Source of the DNA: Rhodovulum kholense
GTDB lineage: Bacteria > Pseudomonadota > Alphaproteobacteria > Rhodobacterales > Rhodobacteraceae
Length of the DNA stretch: 64,000 bases
Reading direction: 5' to 3'
Assembly (NCBI RefSeq): GCF_003053725.1
Contig: NZ_QAYC01000008.1
Location: 1-64,000, forward strand
The stretch's first letter is position 1, and the number at the start of each line of letters is the position of its first letter. The position numbers and the translations under genes were made by a program. Below are positions 1 through 8,564 of this stretch, one piece after another. The notes under the pieces were generated by a model that had not been told where the DNA came from, made no database searches, and saw only the letters and a program-made list of their open reading frames with translations.

Positions 1-204
1 TCGTCTTGCAGGTCGGCTTCGGAGGTCTGCTCATGCTGCCCGGCTAGCATGCTGGATTCACGAGATGAATCCCCTGGATTTGCGCAACAACGCCCATCGC
101 AAGGGACTCTTTCTTCTGCACAGGCAGACAACGCGCGGTTTGCAACGCCACACCGCAAGCCGGGCAGGAGCCCCTCGGGACCTCCTGCCAGAAACAGCCG
201 CAGT
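1..204. other. Left-edge sequence without a supported gene
   Basis: No start, ribosome binding site or recognisable family is visible here. The third plus-strand frame is open from the window edge to a TAG at 43-45 and would give a hydrophobic 14-residue tail (VLQVGFGGLLMLPG). That could be the end of a gene entering from the left but is too short to judge. The rest of the stretch lies downstream of the minus-strand Usp gene and probably carries its transcript end. Confidence 0.3.
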
Positions 205-1059
205 CTAGCGCATGAGCACGACCGGAACCTTGCAGGAACGGATCATCCCGGTGGTGGTCGAGCCGATGACCAGGGTTCGTATGCGCGAATGCCCGTAGGC
301 GCCCATCACCAGAAGATCGATCCCGTCCGTTTCGACCAGATCGGCCAGTGCCTTGTCCGGGGCGCCTTTCAGAAGTTTCACCTCGGCTTCATGCCCGCCC
401 GCGTTCAGCGTGGCGCGCGCCTTTTCCAGCGCGCGGCGCAGGTCGGCCGTGTCCTGGCCGGCGGTGGCCACGATCACCTTGAGCCCGGCAAACATCGGGT
501 CGCGGGCGACATGGTCGACCGCCTTCATCGAGGAAACACCCCCGTCATAGGCGATCAGCACCCGGTCTATCGGCGCGAAGCTGCGGTTCGAGACGAAGAC
601 CGGCTTGTGACTGGCGCGCACGATCCGCTCGAAGTTGGAGCCGAGATGGGGGCTTTCCAGCCCGGCGGCCTCGCCCCGCTTGCCGATCACGATCATGTCG
701 GCCGCGGCTTCCTTCTGTTCGACCGTGTTCACGATGTCGTCGTGGCGCAGCCGGGTGATGACATCGGTGACGCCTTCGGCCTCGATCAAGGCCTTGGCAT
801 CCTCCAGGATCGCGCGGCCCTGGGCCTGCGAAAGCTTGGCGTGCTGTTCATCCAGATCGCTAAGCTGTTCCATCAACTGCGACCGCGCACCCAGCCGAAT
901 CGAGCCCGACAGATCGCGCCGCCCCTGGGCCCGGCGCGGATCCAGCACGTGGTAAAGCTTGACCTGCGCGCCCGAGCGCTTTGCGATCCAGGCCGCGTGG
1001 CGGCACACGCTTTCGGAATAGGCCGATCCGTCGACCAGCGCCATCAGCATCCCTGTCAT
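205..1059 (-). CDS. Tandem universal stress protein (UspA family)
   Basis: The product is a 284-residue soluble protein made of two Usp domains in tandem. The second half ends in the classical nucleotide-binding loop and strand (MGAYGHSRIRTLVIGSTTTG, then VPVVLMR), as expected for an ATP-binding Usp domain. The first half has a weaker version (IGKRGEAAG followed by VFVSNRSF). Family members act in stress endurance, often by binding ATP; the partner is unknown. The gene starts 15 bases after the stop of the SulP transporter gene on the same strand, so the two are probably cotranscribed. SulP-Usp pairs are a recurring arrangement and suggest stress-linked control of anion or bicarbonate transport. 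The start is ATG with a GGGA element upstream. Confidence 0.85.
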   Translation of the reverse strand: MTGMLMALVDGSAYSESVCRHAAWIAKRSGAQVKLYHVLDPRRAQGRRDLSGSIRLGARSQLMEQLSDLDEQHAKLSQAQGRAILEDAKALIEAEGVTDVITRLRHDDIVNTVEQKEAAADMIVIGKRGEAAGLESPHLGSNFERIVRASHKPVFVSNRSFAPIDRVLIAYDGGVSSMKAVDHVARDPMFAGLKVIVATAGQDTADLRRALEKARATLNAGGHEAEVKLLKGAPDKALADLVETDGIDLLVMGAYGHSRIRTLVIGSTTTGMIRSCKVPVVLMR

Positions 1060-1074
1060 CGTCCCATACCCCCG

Positions 1075-2559
1075 TCAGTGACCCAAGAGATCGTCCATCG
1101 CGCCGGGCTTGTCATGCACGGCCAGCTTGTCGACGATGGTTTCGGATGCCGCATTCATGCCCCTGATCTCGACCTCGGCGCCCTCGCGGCGGAACTTGAG
1201 CACGACCATGTCCAGCGCCGCAACGGACGAGACGTCCCAGATATGGGCGCGGCTGACATCGATGGTGACGCGCTCCAGCGCCTCCTTGAAGTCAAAGGCG
1301 CGCATGAAGTCCTCGGTCGAGGCGAAGAAAAGCTGGCCCTCGACCACATAGGTGCGCGCGCGCCCGTCGGGCGAAATCTCGGACGTGACCCGGAAAAGCT
1401 GGGCGATCTTGGCCGAAAAGAAGATGCCCGACAGCAGCACGCCGACCAGAACGCCAATGGCGAGGTTGTGGGTGTAGACCACGAAGAACACCGTCGCCAG
1501 CATCACGATGGAGGACGATCGCGGATGGTCGCGCAAGGTCCGGATCGAGGACCATGAGAACGTGCCGATGGACACCATGATCATGATCGCGACCAGCGCC
1601 GGCATCGGGATCTGTCCGACCAGATCGCCCAGCACGACGATCAGGAACAGAAGCATCGCCCCCGCGGTGAAGGTCGACAGCCGCCCGCGTCCGCCCGATT
1701 TCACGTTGATCATCGACTGGCCGATCATGGCGCAGCCCGCCATGCCGCCGATGAACCCGGTGCAGGTATTGGCGATCCCCTGACCGATGCATTCCTGGTT
1801 CCGGTCGCTGGGGGTGTCGGTCAGGTCATCGACGATGGTCTGCGTCATCAGGCTTTCCAGCAGACCCACCGCGGCCACCCCGATCGAATAGGGCAGGATG
1901 ATCTGCAGAGTCTCAAGCGTCAGCGGGATGTCGGGGATCAGGAAGACCGGCAGCGTGTCGGGCAACTCCCCCATGTCCGACACGGTACGGACATCGATCC
2001 CGAAGGCCATCGTCACCGCCGTCAGAACGATGATCGTGATCAAGGGCGAGGGCACCGAAGTCGTCAGCAGCGGAAAGAGGTAGATGATCGCAAGCCCCGC
2101 CGCGACCATGACATAGGTCACCCAGGTCACGCCGATCAGTTCGGGCACCTGCGCGAGGAAGATCAGGATCGCCAGTGCGTTGACGAAGCCGGTGATGACC
2201 GAGCGCGAGACGAACCGCATCAACTGGCCAAGCTTGGCCAGCCCCGCTCCGATCTGGATCAGCCCCGCCAGCACGGTGGCCGCCAGCAGGTATTGCAACC
2301 CGTGCTCCTTGACGAGCGTCACCATCAGAACGGCCGTTGCCGCCGTCGCGGCCGAGATCATTCCGGGCCGCCCGCCGGTGATGGCCACGATCACCGCAAT
2401 CGAGAAAGAGGCGTAAAGCCCGACCTTTGGATCGACGCCAGCGATGATCGAGAACGCGATGGCCTCGGGGATCAGGGCGAGCGCCACTACCAGTCCGGCC
2501 AGGATGTCACCGCGGACGTTTCCGATCCACTGGTCGCGATAGGCGTAGAGTGCGTTCAT
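1075..2559 (-). CDS. SulP family anion (sulfate/bicarbonate-type) transporter
   Basis: The protein of about 494 residues has the SulP layout: an N-terminal membrane domain with roughly ten or more hydrophobic segments, including the early motif [17 protein letters not shown], and a C-terminal STAS domain (from about residue 410: [35 protein letters not shown]). It is shorter than eukaryotic SLC26 proteins but normal for bacterial SulP. The substrate cannot be read from sequence; sulfate, bicarbonate or another small anion are possible. I placed the start at the ATG at 2559 ([11 protein letters not shown]), which has GGA at a proper distance. An ATG two codons earlier has no spacing for a Shine-Dalgarno, and the open frame further upstream looks non-coding. 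The gene is followed by the Usp gene in an apparent operon. Confidence 0.85.
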   Translation of the reverse strand: MNALYAYRDQWIGNVRGDILAGLVVALALIPEAIAFSIIAGVDPKVGLYASFSIAVIVAITGGRPGMISAATAATAVLMVTLVKEHGLQYLLAATVLAGLIQIGAGLAKLGQLMRFVSRSVITGFVNALAILIFLAQVPELIGVTWVTYVMVAAGLAIIYLFPLLTTSVPSPLITIIVLTAVTMAFGIDVRTVSDMGELPDTLPVFLIPDIPLTLETLQIILPYSIGVAAVGLLESLMTQTIVDDLTDTPSDRNQECIGQGIANTCTGFIGGMAGCAMIGQSMINVKSGGRGRLSTFTAGAMLLFLIVVLGDLVGQIPMPALVAIMIMVSIGTFSWSSIRTLRDHPRSSSIVMLATVFFVVYTHNLAIGVLVGVLLSGIFFSAKIAQLFRVTSEISPDGRARTYVVEGQLFFASTEDFMRAFDFKEALERVTIDVSRAHIWDVSSVAALDMVVLKFRREGAEVEIRGMNAASETIVDKLAVHDKPGAMDDLLGH

Positions 2560-2937
2560 GGTCATTCCGGTGGCGGGCCGCCGACGCTCCGGCAGGGGGG
2601 CGCGGCAGTCTGGGGTGTCAGTGGTCCGGAGAACTGGCGCTGAAAGCCACCACCCGGCAATAGGCCGGGCCCGGGGCGGATCACCATTCGCATACAAAAA
2701 TCCGGCGCCAAGGCCAACAGCCAAAGCAGCGCGGACCTGCCGTGTCGTATCTGCGGCCTGCCGTTCGTGTCGCGCGTGGAAAGGACGGGTATGAACCCGT
2801 ACCGCCGCTCATGGGGGCAGCATGAGATTGCGCAAAGGCGCGCGGGGCGAAGGCGGATGCTTGCTGCAGGGGCGGCGGGCCAAGGCCTGCGCGCGCGATG
2901 CCCCGTTTCGGGACGGCGACAGAGCCATGAACCAGGC
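2560..2937. other. Intergenic stretch upstream of the SulP gene
   Basis: The gap between the SulP start and the next minus-strand gene contains no convincing coding region on either strand; the open frames are GC-driven. It should hold the promoter of the SulP-Usp pair (minus strand), but no clear -35/-10 pair stands out. Confidence 0.4.
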
Positions 2938-2961
2938 GGGGGCCGGATAGGTGCGGCCCCC
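2938..2961 (-). terminator. Hairpin downstream of the 231-residue membrane protein gene
   Basis: GGGGGCCG and CGGCCCCC form a perfect 8-bp stem around an 8-base loop, about 35 bases beyond the stop of the minus-strand gene at 2995. There is no T-run, so this is a candidate intrinsic terminator only. Confidence 0.4.
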
Positions 2962-2994
2962 GCCGGTCGAACCGGTGCGGGACGGCTATCCGCC

Positions 2995-3690
2995 TCAGGC
3001 AGCGCTATTGGCCGCGTCGCGGGCCTTCCGGGACGAGAGGCGCTTCCCGAAGGAGACGACCAGAAGGATCACCCCGACGCCCAGCACCACGTAGACGGGG
3101 CCGTAATCGGGCGTGGCCATCGCCGCAAGAGCGGCCTCGCGGCTACCGGAATAGGGACGGACATGCAGGAAGGGCTGCTCCAGCGAGTAGCCATCATCGA
3201 TCAGCGTGTCGCGCACCATGTCGACCAGCTCGGGATGACGGTCTTCGTAACCATGGATCCGCTGATGCCAGTGCCCGCCGCGCGATTGCGAGGCCTCATC
3301 GGAATGGCTGCGGTCCCAGGCCTTCATGTCCTCTTCGGAGTCGAAATAAAGAACACCCGAGGCCCGCTTGGCCTCCTGGGCGTCGTCGCCGGTAAAGATG
3401 GGCATTACCACGATATGGGTGTCGGGCGCGCGGCGGCGCGACTTGGCCAGCGTGAAGTAGTAGTCGTCGATATTCGCCTCGAACTCGGCCTGATGGAACG
3501 GTTCATCGCCGCGGTTCGCGACATAGCTTTCGAGCGTCTGCATCGCGGGGGCCGGTTCGCCGCTGATGGCGGCCACGTCGGCGGCCTCCTGACGGGCTTG
3601 CTGGAAGGCGGGATAGGTTCCACAGAGAACGAGAATCCCAAGGACCGTGTAGACGTACCAGGGAAGTTTCCGCAGAATTTTCTGAAGCAT
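2995..3690 (-). CDS. Unknown membrane protein with two terminal hydrophobic segments
   Basis: I do not recognise a family. The 231-residue product has a hydrophobic segment near the N-terminus (YVYTVLGILVLCGTYPAF, about residues 12-29) and another near the C-terminus (VYVVLGVGVILLVVSFG, about residues 200-216). Between them lies a charged, soluble domain of about 170 residues rich in Asp, Glu and His (for example SRGGHWHQRIHGYEDRHPEL). A periplasmic loop anchored at both ends is the simplest topology. The ATG at 3690 was chosen because AAGG sits just upstream; the open frame continues 20 codons further, but those residues are Arg/Ala-rich and unlike a signal. It appears monocistronic. Confidence 0.6.
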   Translation of the reverse strand: MLQKILRKLPWYVYTVLGILVLCGTYPAFQQARQEAADVAAISGEPAPAMQTLESYVANRGDEPFHQAEFEANIDDYYFTLAKSRRRAPDTHIVVMPIFTGDDAQEAKRASGVLYFDSEEDMKAWDRSHSDEASQSRGGHWHQRIHGYEDRHPELVDMVRDTLIDDGYSLEQPFLHVRPYSGSREAALAAMATPDYGPVYVVLGVGVILLVVSFGKRLSSRKARDAANSAA

Positions 3691-4105
3691 TCTAAGGCCT
3701 TTCGCGCATTTTGCCCGGCGCGCCTTAGCAAGGGCGGTCGATGTCGACAACGTGCGAAAACTTGACGCAGGCCAAAAGCCGCGCCCGCAAACGCGGCAGA
3801 TTGGCGATTCTACGCCGACCCCTCAAGCACAGGGCTTCCACGGTCTGGCCCCATGACTCCGCTTGGGCGCGGGCGCGCCGAGTGGTTCTCCTGTTCCGCG
3901 CCTCGGCCGAGACCGTCATGACCATCGCGGCCGCCCCCAGCCTCGGCCGAGCGCGTCAATCAGTTCGACGCCGTCGCTAGGGGCGGGCAGCGGAAGTTCG
4001 CTGCGCCTTTCACAGGCGTCAGCAATGCGAAGGAAAGCGACCTTTCAGTTCGCCGCATTGGTAGCGAGACAGCGCAGGAGTGGACGGGCATACGCGCGGT
4101 AGGCC
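3691..4105. other. Intergenic region preceding the foreign-looking nuclease gene
   Basis: No gene could be supported. The left half should contain the promoter of the minus-strand membrane protein gene. The right half leads into a transposase remnant and probably marks the edge of inserted DNA. Short open frames here have no ribosome binding sites or recognisable products. Confidence 0.4.
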
Positions 4106-4165
4106 TGGCACGACGACTACAATCATCACTGCCCCCACGCGAACGTCAAAGGCTTCAGCCCGTAG
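4106..4165 (+). pseudogene. C-terminal remnant of an IS3-type transposase
   Basis: Twenty codons read WHDDYNHHCPHANVKGFSP and then TAG. This closely matches the end of IS3-family DDE transposases, whose tail normally reads W..DYN..RPHSSLG.LTP. An in-frame TAG two codons upstream and the absence of any further transposase sequence show that only a decayed scar is left. It lies about 170 bases before the AT-richer nuclease gene and supports acquisition of that gene by transfer. No inverted repeat or target duplication could be identified. Confidence 0.65.
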
Positions 4166-4337
4166 AGGCATCACCAACTGTCAATAGAGGACCAAAGCCT
4201 GAACAGAGCGAGCTAATAGACGCGGAACCCTCGAGACGCACGTCAAAGAAACCCCGTTTCCTGAATCTATCGCGTTATTGCGGTCACGAGGACCATCAAC
4301 TACCATATGTAGAATTTCGTCTGCTCCCGAGGTAACT

Positions 4338-5810
4338 ATGCCTAAGAAAATTCTGACGGTAGGTTTTCAACTGGCTACTGAAAACGCCGAAACAGCAGAG
4401 TTTCGTGATAAAACGTCACTCCTAGACTGGGACGTCATCTTGTTTAGGCCGGACGCGAGCAGTTACCTCTACAATGAGTACAAACCGTCTGAGTACTTGG
4501 GGAAAACTGCGCTCAATGATCGCAATTCCTTTGGCTTAAAAGAAGCTTGCGCTCATTGGAGACGAGAACTACAAGAAGCGGTTTCGAACGGAAAGACGGT
4601 TATTGTTCATCTCTCTAAACCTACTGAAGTTTATGTAGCTACCGGCACCAAAGAGCACTCGGGGACCGGCCGAAATCGACAAACAACTCGCCATGTAGAA
4701 ATTTTTTCGAACTTCAGAGCCCTGCCGATCATCGAGGATTGGACGGCGACGCATGGAAGCGCCATGACGCTGCGACCAGAATACCGCGAGCAGCTCTCAT
4801 CCTATTGGTCGAAGTTCGCTGACAAGTCTGTGTATGAAGTCGTTTTTGCAGAGGGCACCAAGGGTGCTTGCATAACGACCAAACATGGCAACCGGGCGGT
4901 TGGCCTAGCCTTCTCAAGCAAGTCTTCTGAGGGAAGTCTTCTCTTTTTGCCAGACCTAGATTTTGGTCCCGATGAGTTCTTCGAAGAGCGAGACGACGAG
5001 ATGTGTTTCACCGATGCTGCTCGGCAGTTTGCTGGATCGTATCTCAGCGAAGTGCTCAGTATCGACCAAGCATACAGACAAAGCTCTGCCAAGACGTCTG
5101 AACCTCAATGGGCGAAGGAAGAAACCTTTAGTCTTACAACAGAAAAGGGCCTTCGGGAAAAGTTGCTTCGCGCTGAGGAAGCGGTGGAAAAAGCTCAGCG
5201 GAAAAAGGAGGTTATCCAAAGTCAACTTGTCGAAGCAGGACAGTTGAGAGACCTTCTTTTTGAGACTGGTAGGCCGCTAGAGGCAGCTATTTTAAAAGCT
5301 CTAGAATTGATGGGTTTCGACGCTGAGCAGTACGAGGATGGAACCTCAGAGTTCGACGCCGTGTTTTCTTCTCCGGAAGGAAGACTTCTCGGTGAAGCCG
5401 AAGGCCGTGATAGCAAGCCAATCGCGATTGGAAAACTTCGACAGCTTACAATGAATATCCATGAAGATTTGGAGAGGGAGGAGGTGCAGGCTCCTGCTAA
5501 AGGGATTCTTTTCGGAAATGGCTTTAGATTGATAGCTCCTCACGAGCGCGAGCCTTCTTTCACGGACAAATGTGTAAGTTCTGCCGTATCCATGTCCATT
5601 GGACTAGTTGCAACATGCGATCTATTTGAGGTGGCGAGGTACCTATCTGAAAACAGTGACAAGAGATATGCAGAACTTTGCCGAACAACACTTGTAAAGA
5701 AAACCGGAATCATAAGGTTTCCAAATAGACCGATCAAAGCGGAGAGCGCTATATTAGGGAATCCACAGCGAATGTCCGCAAAGCGGGCTGCGACCGCAGA
5801 ACCCGAGTGA
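4338..5810 (+). CDS. Probable PD-(D/E)XK-like nuclease domain protein, horizontally acquired
   Basis: The 490-residue product has an N-terminal region of unknown fold (about 1-280) and a short charged helical stretch (about 280-310, EEAVEKAQRKKEVIQSQLVE). The C-terminal domain resembles restriction-endonuclease-like folds: a helix (ILKALELMGF), an Asp in EFDAVF (D340), then GEAEG (E353, E355) and a following Lys-rich turn and helix (KLRQL). The canonical ExK lysine is absent; K360 or K366 could substitute, or the site may be degenerate. Base composition is near half GC, far below its neighbours, and codon use differs. The ATG at 4338 is chosen because GAGGT precedes it by 6 bases; an upstream in-frame ATG lacks this. 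A TAGAAT element at 4312-4317 may be its own promoter. A defence role is possible but is inference. Confidence 0.6.
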   Translation: MPKKILTVGFQLATENAETAEFRDKTSLLDWDVILFRPDASSYLYNEYKPSEYLGKTALNDRNSFGLKEACAHWRRELQEAVSNGKTVIVHLSKPTEVYVATGTKEHSGTGRNRQTTRHVEIFSNFRALPIIEDWTATHGSAMTLRPEYREQLSSYWSKFADKSVYEVVFAEGTKGACITTKHGNRAVGLAFSSKSSEGSLLFLPDLDFGPDEFFEERDDEMCFTDAARQFAGSYLSEVLSIDQAYRQSSAKTSEPQWAKEETFSLTTEKGLREKLLRAEEAVEKAQRKKEVIQSQLVEAGQLRDLLFETGRPLEAAILKALELMGFDAEQYEDGTSEFDAVFSSPEGRLLGEAEGRDSKPIAIGKLRQLTMNIHEDLEREEVQAPAKGILFGNGFRLIAPHEREPSFTDKCVSSAVSMSIGLVATCDLFEVARYLSENSDKRYAELCRTTLVKKTGIIRFPNRPIKAESAILGNPQRMSAKRAATAEPE

Positions 5811-6151
5811 GGTGTTAATGTCTTCTTTGGGCCGGGAGCTCCCTCAGGCCTGGCGCGCTAGGCAAGGGTCCTGCCGCGCGGCTGCATCTCTGCTTCGGGC
5901 TCGAAGGGGTCATACTGCGGCGCAGCGTGTCTTGCGCCTGGAGGGCCGTGGCTGCCGTCGCTCCCGGCAGATCCCAACCGGACCGCGGCCATCGGTGTGG
6001 TGCGGTCGCCGCGACACCAGGTGACGGCGAACCTGGCCCAAAATCGCAACGGGCATGTCAAGGCGAAGGCGCCGAGCCAGCCCGGCGGAACAGTTCGAAG
6101 TGTAATTGTGTCACGCCACGCTCCATTGGTAAGGACAGCAGAAAATCGCTC
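5811..6151. other. Gap between the nuclease gene and the oxylipin operon leader
   Basis: No gene is supported. Composition returns to high GC directly after the nuclease stop, then falls again from about 6100. Short frames on both strands lack starts with ribosome binding sites and show no family resemblance. No attachment-site-like repeat of the left flank was seen. Confidence 0.4.
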
Positions 6152-6184
6152 TTATTTTCCCATATTTTAGCCCTATATTTGCCC
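6152..6184. repeat. Three imperfect AT-rich tandem units ending in CCC
   Basis: The units TTATTTTCCC, ATATTTTAGCCC and TATATTTGCCC follow one another with a period of 10-12 bases, about one helical turn. They lie in a pronounced AT-rich island some 430 bases upstream of the operon start. An operator or DNA-bending site is possible, but chance in an AT-rich stretch is not excluded. Confidence 0.35.
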
Positions 6185-6504
6185 GCGTTAAGGACGCACC
6201 CTGCATTTCAATATGCTGTTTCTAATTTATTCCTATTTTTTACGATTCCCTTCACCCGCTCCACCTCACTCTTTCAGTACCTTCTGCCTCCGCGCATGAG
6301 ACGGGTCTGCCTTGACGGTCCGGCGCCGTCCCCAAGACCTGACCGCAGCGCCCCCCGGCCTGCGGCGGCACCGGGAAAGACCCTGGCGCTGGACCGGAAA
6401 TCGCCAGCTTGGGGCTGATCGGCCTGCCGGTCCCGCGATACGGCAGGCGGGCGGGGCGCATCTCTCGCCTGACCGGATTTTTTCGAATCTTTCCAAAATG
6501 CGAA

Positions 6505-6547
6505 CCTTGCGGTAACGTTGGGTCAAGGGGAGGCCCGACGTTTTAAT
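6505..6547 (+). promoter_or_regulatory. Candidate promoter with dyad operator for the oxylipin-type operon
   Basis: A 24-base dyad (CCTTG, 4 bases, AACGTT, 4 bases, CAAGG) spans 6505-6528. A -35-like TTGGGT (6518-6523) lies within it, and a -10-like TTTAAT (6542-6547) follows at an 18-base spacing. Transcription would start near 6554, about 55 bases before the ATG at 6609. The overlap of dyad and -35 suits a repressor or MerR-type regulator. No regulator gene is adjacent. Between 6185 and 6504 nothing further could be supported. Confidence 0.35.
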
Positions 6548-6608
6548 TTCCAGGCGCATCGTTTGCCCGGCAAGGCGTCCCATCTTCGTCGATACCAGGG
6601 GGGATCAG

Positions 6609-8492
6609 ATGAAGACTAATTCGAGAACGTTTTTGTCCGGATTTGCCATTGCACTGGCGCTCACGGCCGGAGTTTCACCGGCCCTTGCCCAGACCGATCC
6701 CGGCAGCGATGCCGCGACCTGCGCCCGGCGCGACGCGTTACAGCACGCGCTGGCCACGCAGCCGGATCTGACCTGGGAGGCGCTTCGCACCGCCTGTGCG
6801 GCGACGGTTGCCGCGGCAAAGTCCGCCGATCCCATCGGCCATGGCTGGTTCGTCAATGCCGGCAACGGGTTCATCGGCGTGCCTCTGGTCGTGCAGAAGA
6901 TCCTGCCCGATCTGGCGCCGGAAATCTGGGGCACGCCCGAGGATTTCTTCGGGGGGTTCGGGCTCTTTCCCGACCCCGACCTGACCGACCGCATCCTGCC
7001 GCGGGGCCTGGGCATCACCGGGGCCAACGGGCGGCCGGTCGCGGCCGATGGCAGCCCCTCGAGCGAGGTCGATTACAGCCAGCCGCAGCCGCTGTTCGTC
7101 ACGCTCGCCTGCGGCGCCTGCCATACCGGCCAGATCGATCTGGGCGACCGGCATCAGGTGATGGATGGCGCGCCCAACACCCAGTTCGACGTGCGCAAGT
7201 GGCGCGGCGCCTTCTCGGCGCTTCGCGAGGGCTATCTGTCGGACGCCCAGATCGGCACCGCCGAGGCTCCGGGCGAGACCACGAAAAAGCTGCTTGACAT
7301 CGTCGCGGTCAAGCCCGCGGGCTATTTCGCGCGCGGCTTGCCGCAGATCCGCGCCGACCAGATCGAGGCCGTTGACCAGACCCAGCGGGCGATCTTTGCG
7401 CAGAATGCCGTGCCGATCCTGTCGGGGCTGGCGCAAAGCACCGGCGTGCGCGCGGCCTCGGTCGCGCTCCAGACCCGGCCGGGGTCGAGCTATGGCCATG
7501 GCGACCGGTCCCCGGGTCTCGGCGGTCACAGCGCCGGGCAGTCGGATGGCAGCGGCGATCTCTTGTCGGACCTGTTGGCCGGACAGGCCGCAGCGCAGGG
7601 CAAGCTGACCGAGCTTCTGACCGGCCCGCTGCCCGAGGCCCTGCCCCGCTTTGCCACGGTGACCGACATCCCCGCGGTCTGGAACCAGGGCGACCGGTCG
7701 GTCGGGCAATGGGACGGCAGCGTGCTGGAACGGTTCTGGCGCAACATCGCGGCCGAGCTGCCGATCATCGGCGTGCCCGCCAAGGTCGATCTGATGAATG
7801 CCGGGATCAGCGCCGAATTCCTGCTGCGGCTGCCGCCCGCCCCCTATCCCTTCGAGGTCGATCTGGCCAAGGCCGCGGCGGGCGAGGCGCTGTTCGCCGA
7901 GAATTGCGGCACCTGCCACCGGCCGCGCAACGAGGCGCGCTATCCGGTGATCGGCACCGACATGAACCGCGCGCAGGTGCTGAACCCGGCGGGCAGCGCG
8001 ATGTTCCTCGCAGCCTTCCAGGCGGCCTGCCATGATCCGGAGTTCGGCTATACCGACACCTATGGCCGCCGGATCGAGCCTTGCACGATGCCCGCCTACC
8101 GCATCCTGCGCGACACCACCGAGGCCGCGAACCAGGGCTATCTGGCCCCGCCGCTCGACGGGATCTGGGCGCGCGCGCCCTATCTGCACAACGGCTCGGT
8201 CCCGACGCTGGCGCAATTGCTGAAACCGGCCAGCCGGGCGCCGGTCTTCCTGCGCGGCGTGATCGACTATGACCCGGACGAGGTCGGCTGGATGTGGCAA
8301 CCGGCCGATCTGGACAGCTACCGGGCCAGGTATCCGACCGTCTCGCTGCACGACACCGCGCGCGATGGCTGGTCCAATCGCGGCCATGACCGCGACCTGA
8401 TGATCGAGGGCCGGATGCACCGGCTCGACTGGAGCGACCCGGCCCTGTCCGACCAGGCCGGGGCCCTGATCGAATACCTCAAGACCCGGTAG
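6609..8492 (+). CDS. Periplasmic di-heme cytochrome c, RoxA / fatty-acid-dioxygenase-like
   Basis: The 627-residue protein has a cleavable signal peptide (cut expected after PALA, residue 27) and two covalent haem sites, CGACH at 168-172 and CGTCH at 433-437. The C-terminal block (PLDGIWARAPYLHNGSVPTL) is typical of the di-haem peroxidase branch that contains the rubber oxygenase RoxA and the two periplasmic Pseudomonas enzymes that make 10-hydroperoxy- and 7,10-dihydroxy-octadecenoic acid from oleate. The size also matches those enzymes better than the about 330-residue cytochrome c peroxidases. It is the first gene of an operon with catalase-like, cyclooxygenase-like and patatin genes, so a role in oxidising unsaturated lipids outside the cytoplasm is likely (inference). 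The start has GGGGGGA just upstream. An alternative is an electron-transfer or H2O2-reducing role. Confidence 0.75.
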   Translation: MKTNSRTFLSGFAIALALTAGVSPALAQTDPGSDAATCARRDALQHALATQPDLTWEALRTACAATVAAAKSADPIGHGWFVNAGNGFIGVPLVVQKILPDLAPEIWGTPEDFFGGFGLFPDPDLTDRILPRGLGITGANGRPVAADGSPSSEVDYSQPQPLFVTLACGACHTGQIDLGDRHQVMDGAPNTQFDVRKWRGAFSALREGYLSDAQIGTAEAPGETTKKLLDIVAVKPAGYFARGLPQIRADQIEAVDQTQRAIFAQNAVPILSGLAQSTGVRAASVALQTRPGSSYGHGDRSPGLGGHSAGQSDGSGDLLSDLLAGQAAAQGKLTELLTGPLPEALPRFATVTDIPAVWNQGDRSVGQWDGSVLERFWRNIAAELPIIGVPAKVDLMNAGISAEFLLRLPPAPYPFEVDLAKAAAGEALFAENCGTCHRPRNEARYPVIGTDMNRAQVLNPAGSAMFLAAFQAACHDPEFGYTDTYGRRIEPCTMPAYRILRDTTEAANQGYLAPPLDGIWARAPYLHNGSVPTLAQLLKPASRAPVFLRGVIDYDPDEVGWMWQPADLDSYRARYPTVSLHDTARDGWSNRGHDRDLMIEGRMHRLDWSDPALSDQAGALIEYLKTR

Positions 8493-8564
8493 AAGGCGGC
8501 CCCCGCCTTCCGCCGCCTTCTGCCCGGGCGCGCATCCCCGCCGCCGGTTGAGGAGACCCAGCAG

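Noticed and set aside
1-45. Hydrophobic C-terminus of a gene entering from the left (VLQVGFGGLLMLPG)
   Set aside because: Only 14 codons are visible and no family can be assigned, so it is mentioned but not called as a gene.
5858-6061. 67-codon minus-strand frame after the nuclease gene as a possible transposase piece
   Set aside because: No motif of any transposase family and no ribosome binding site were found.
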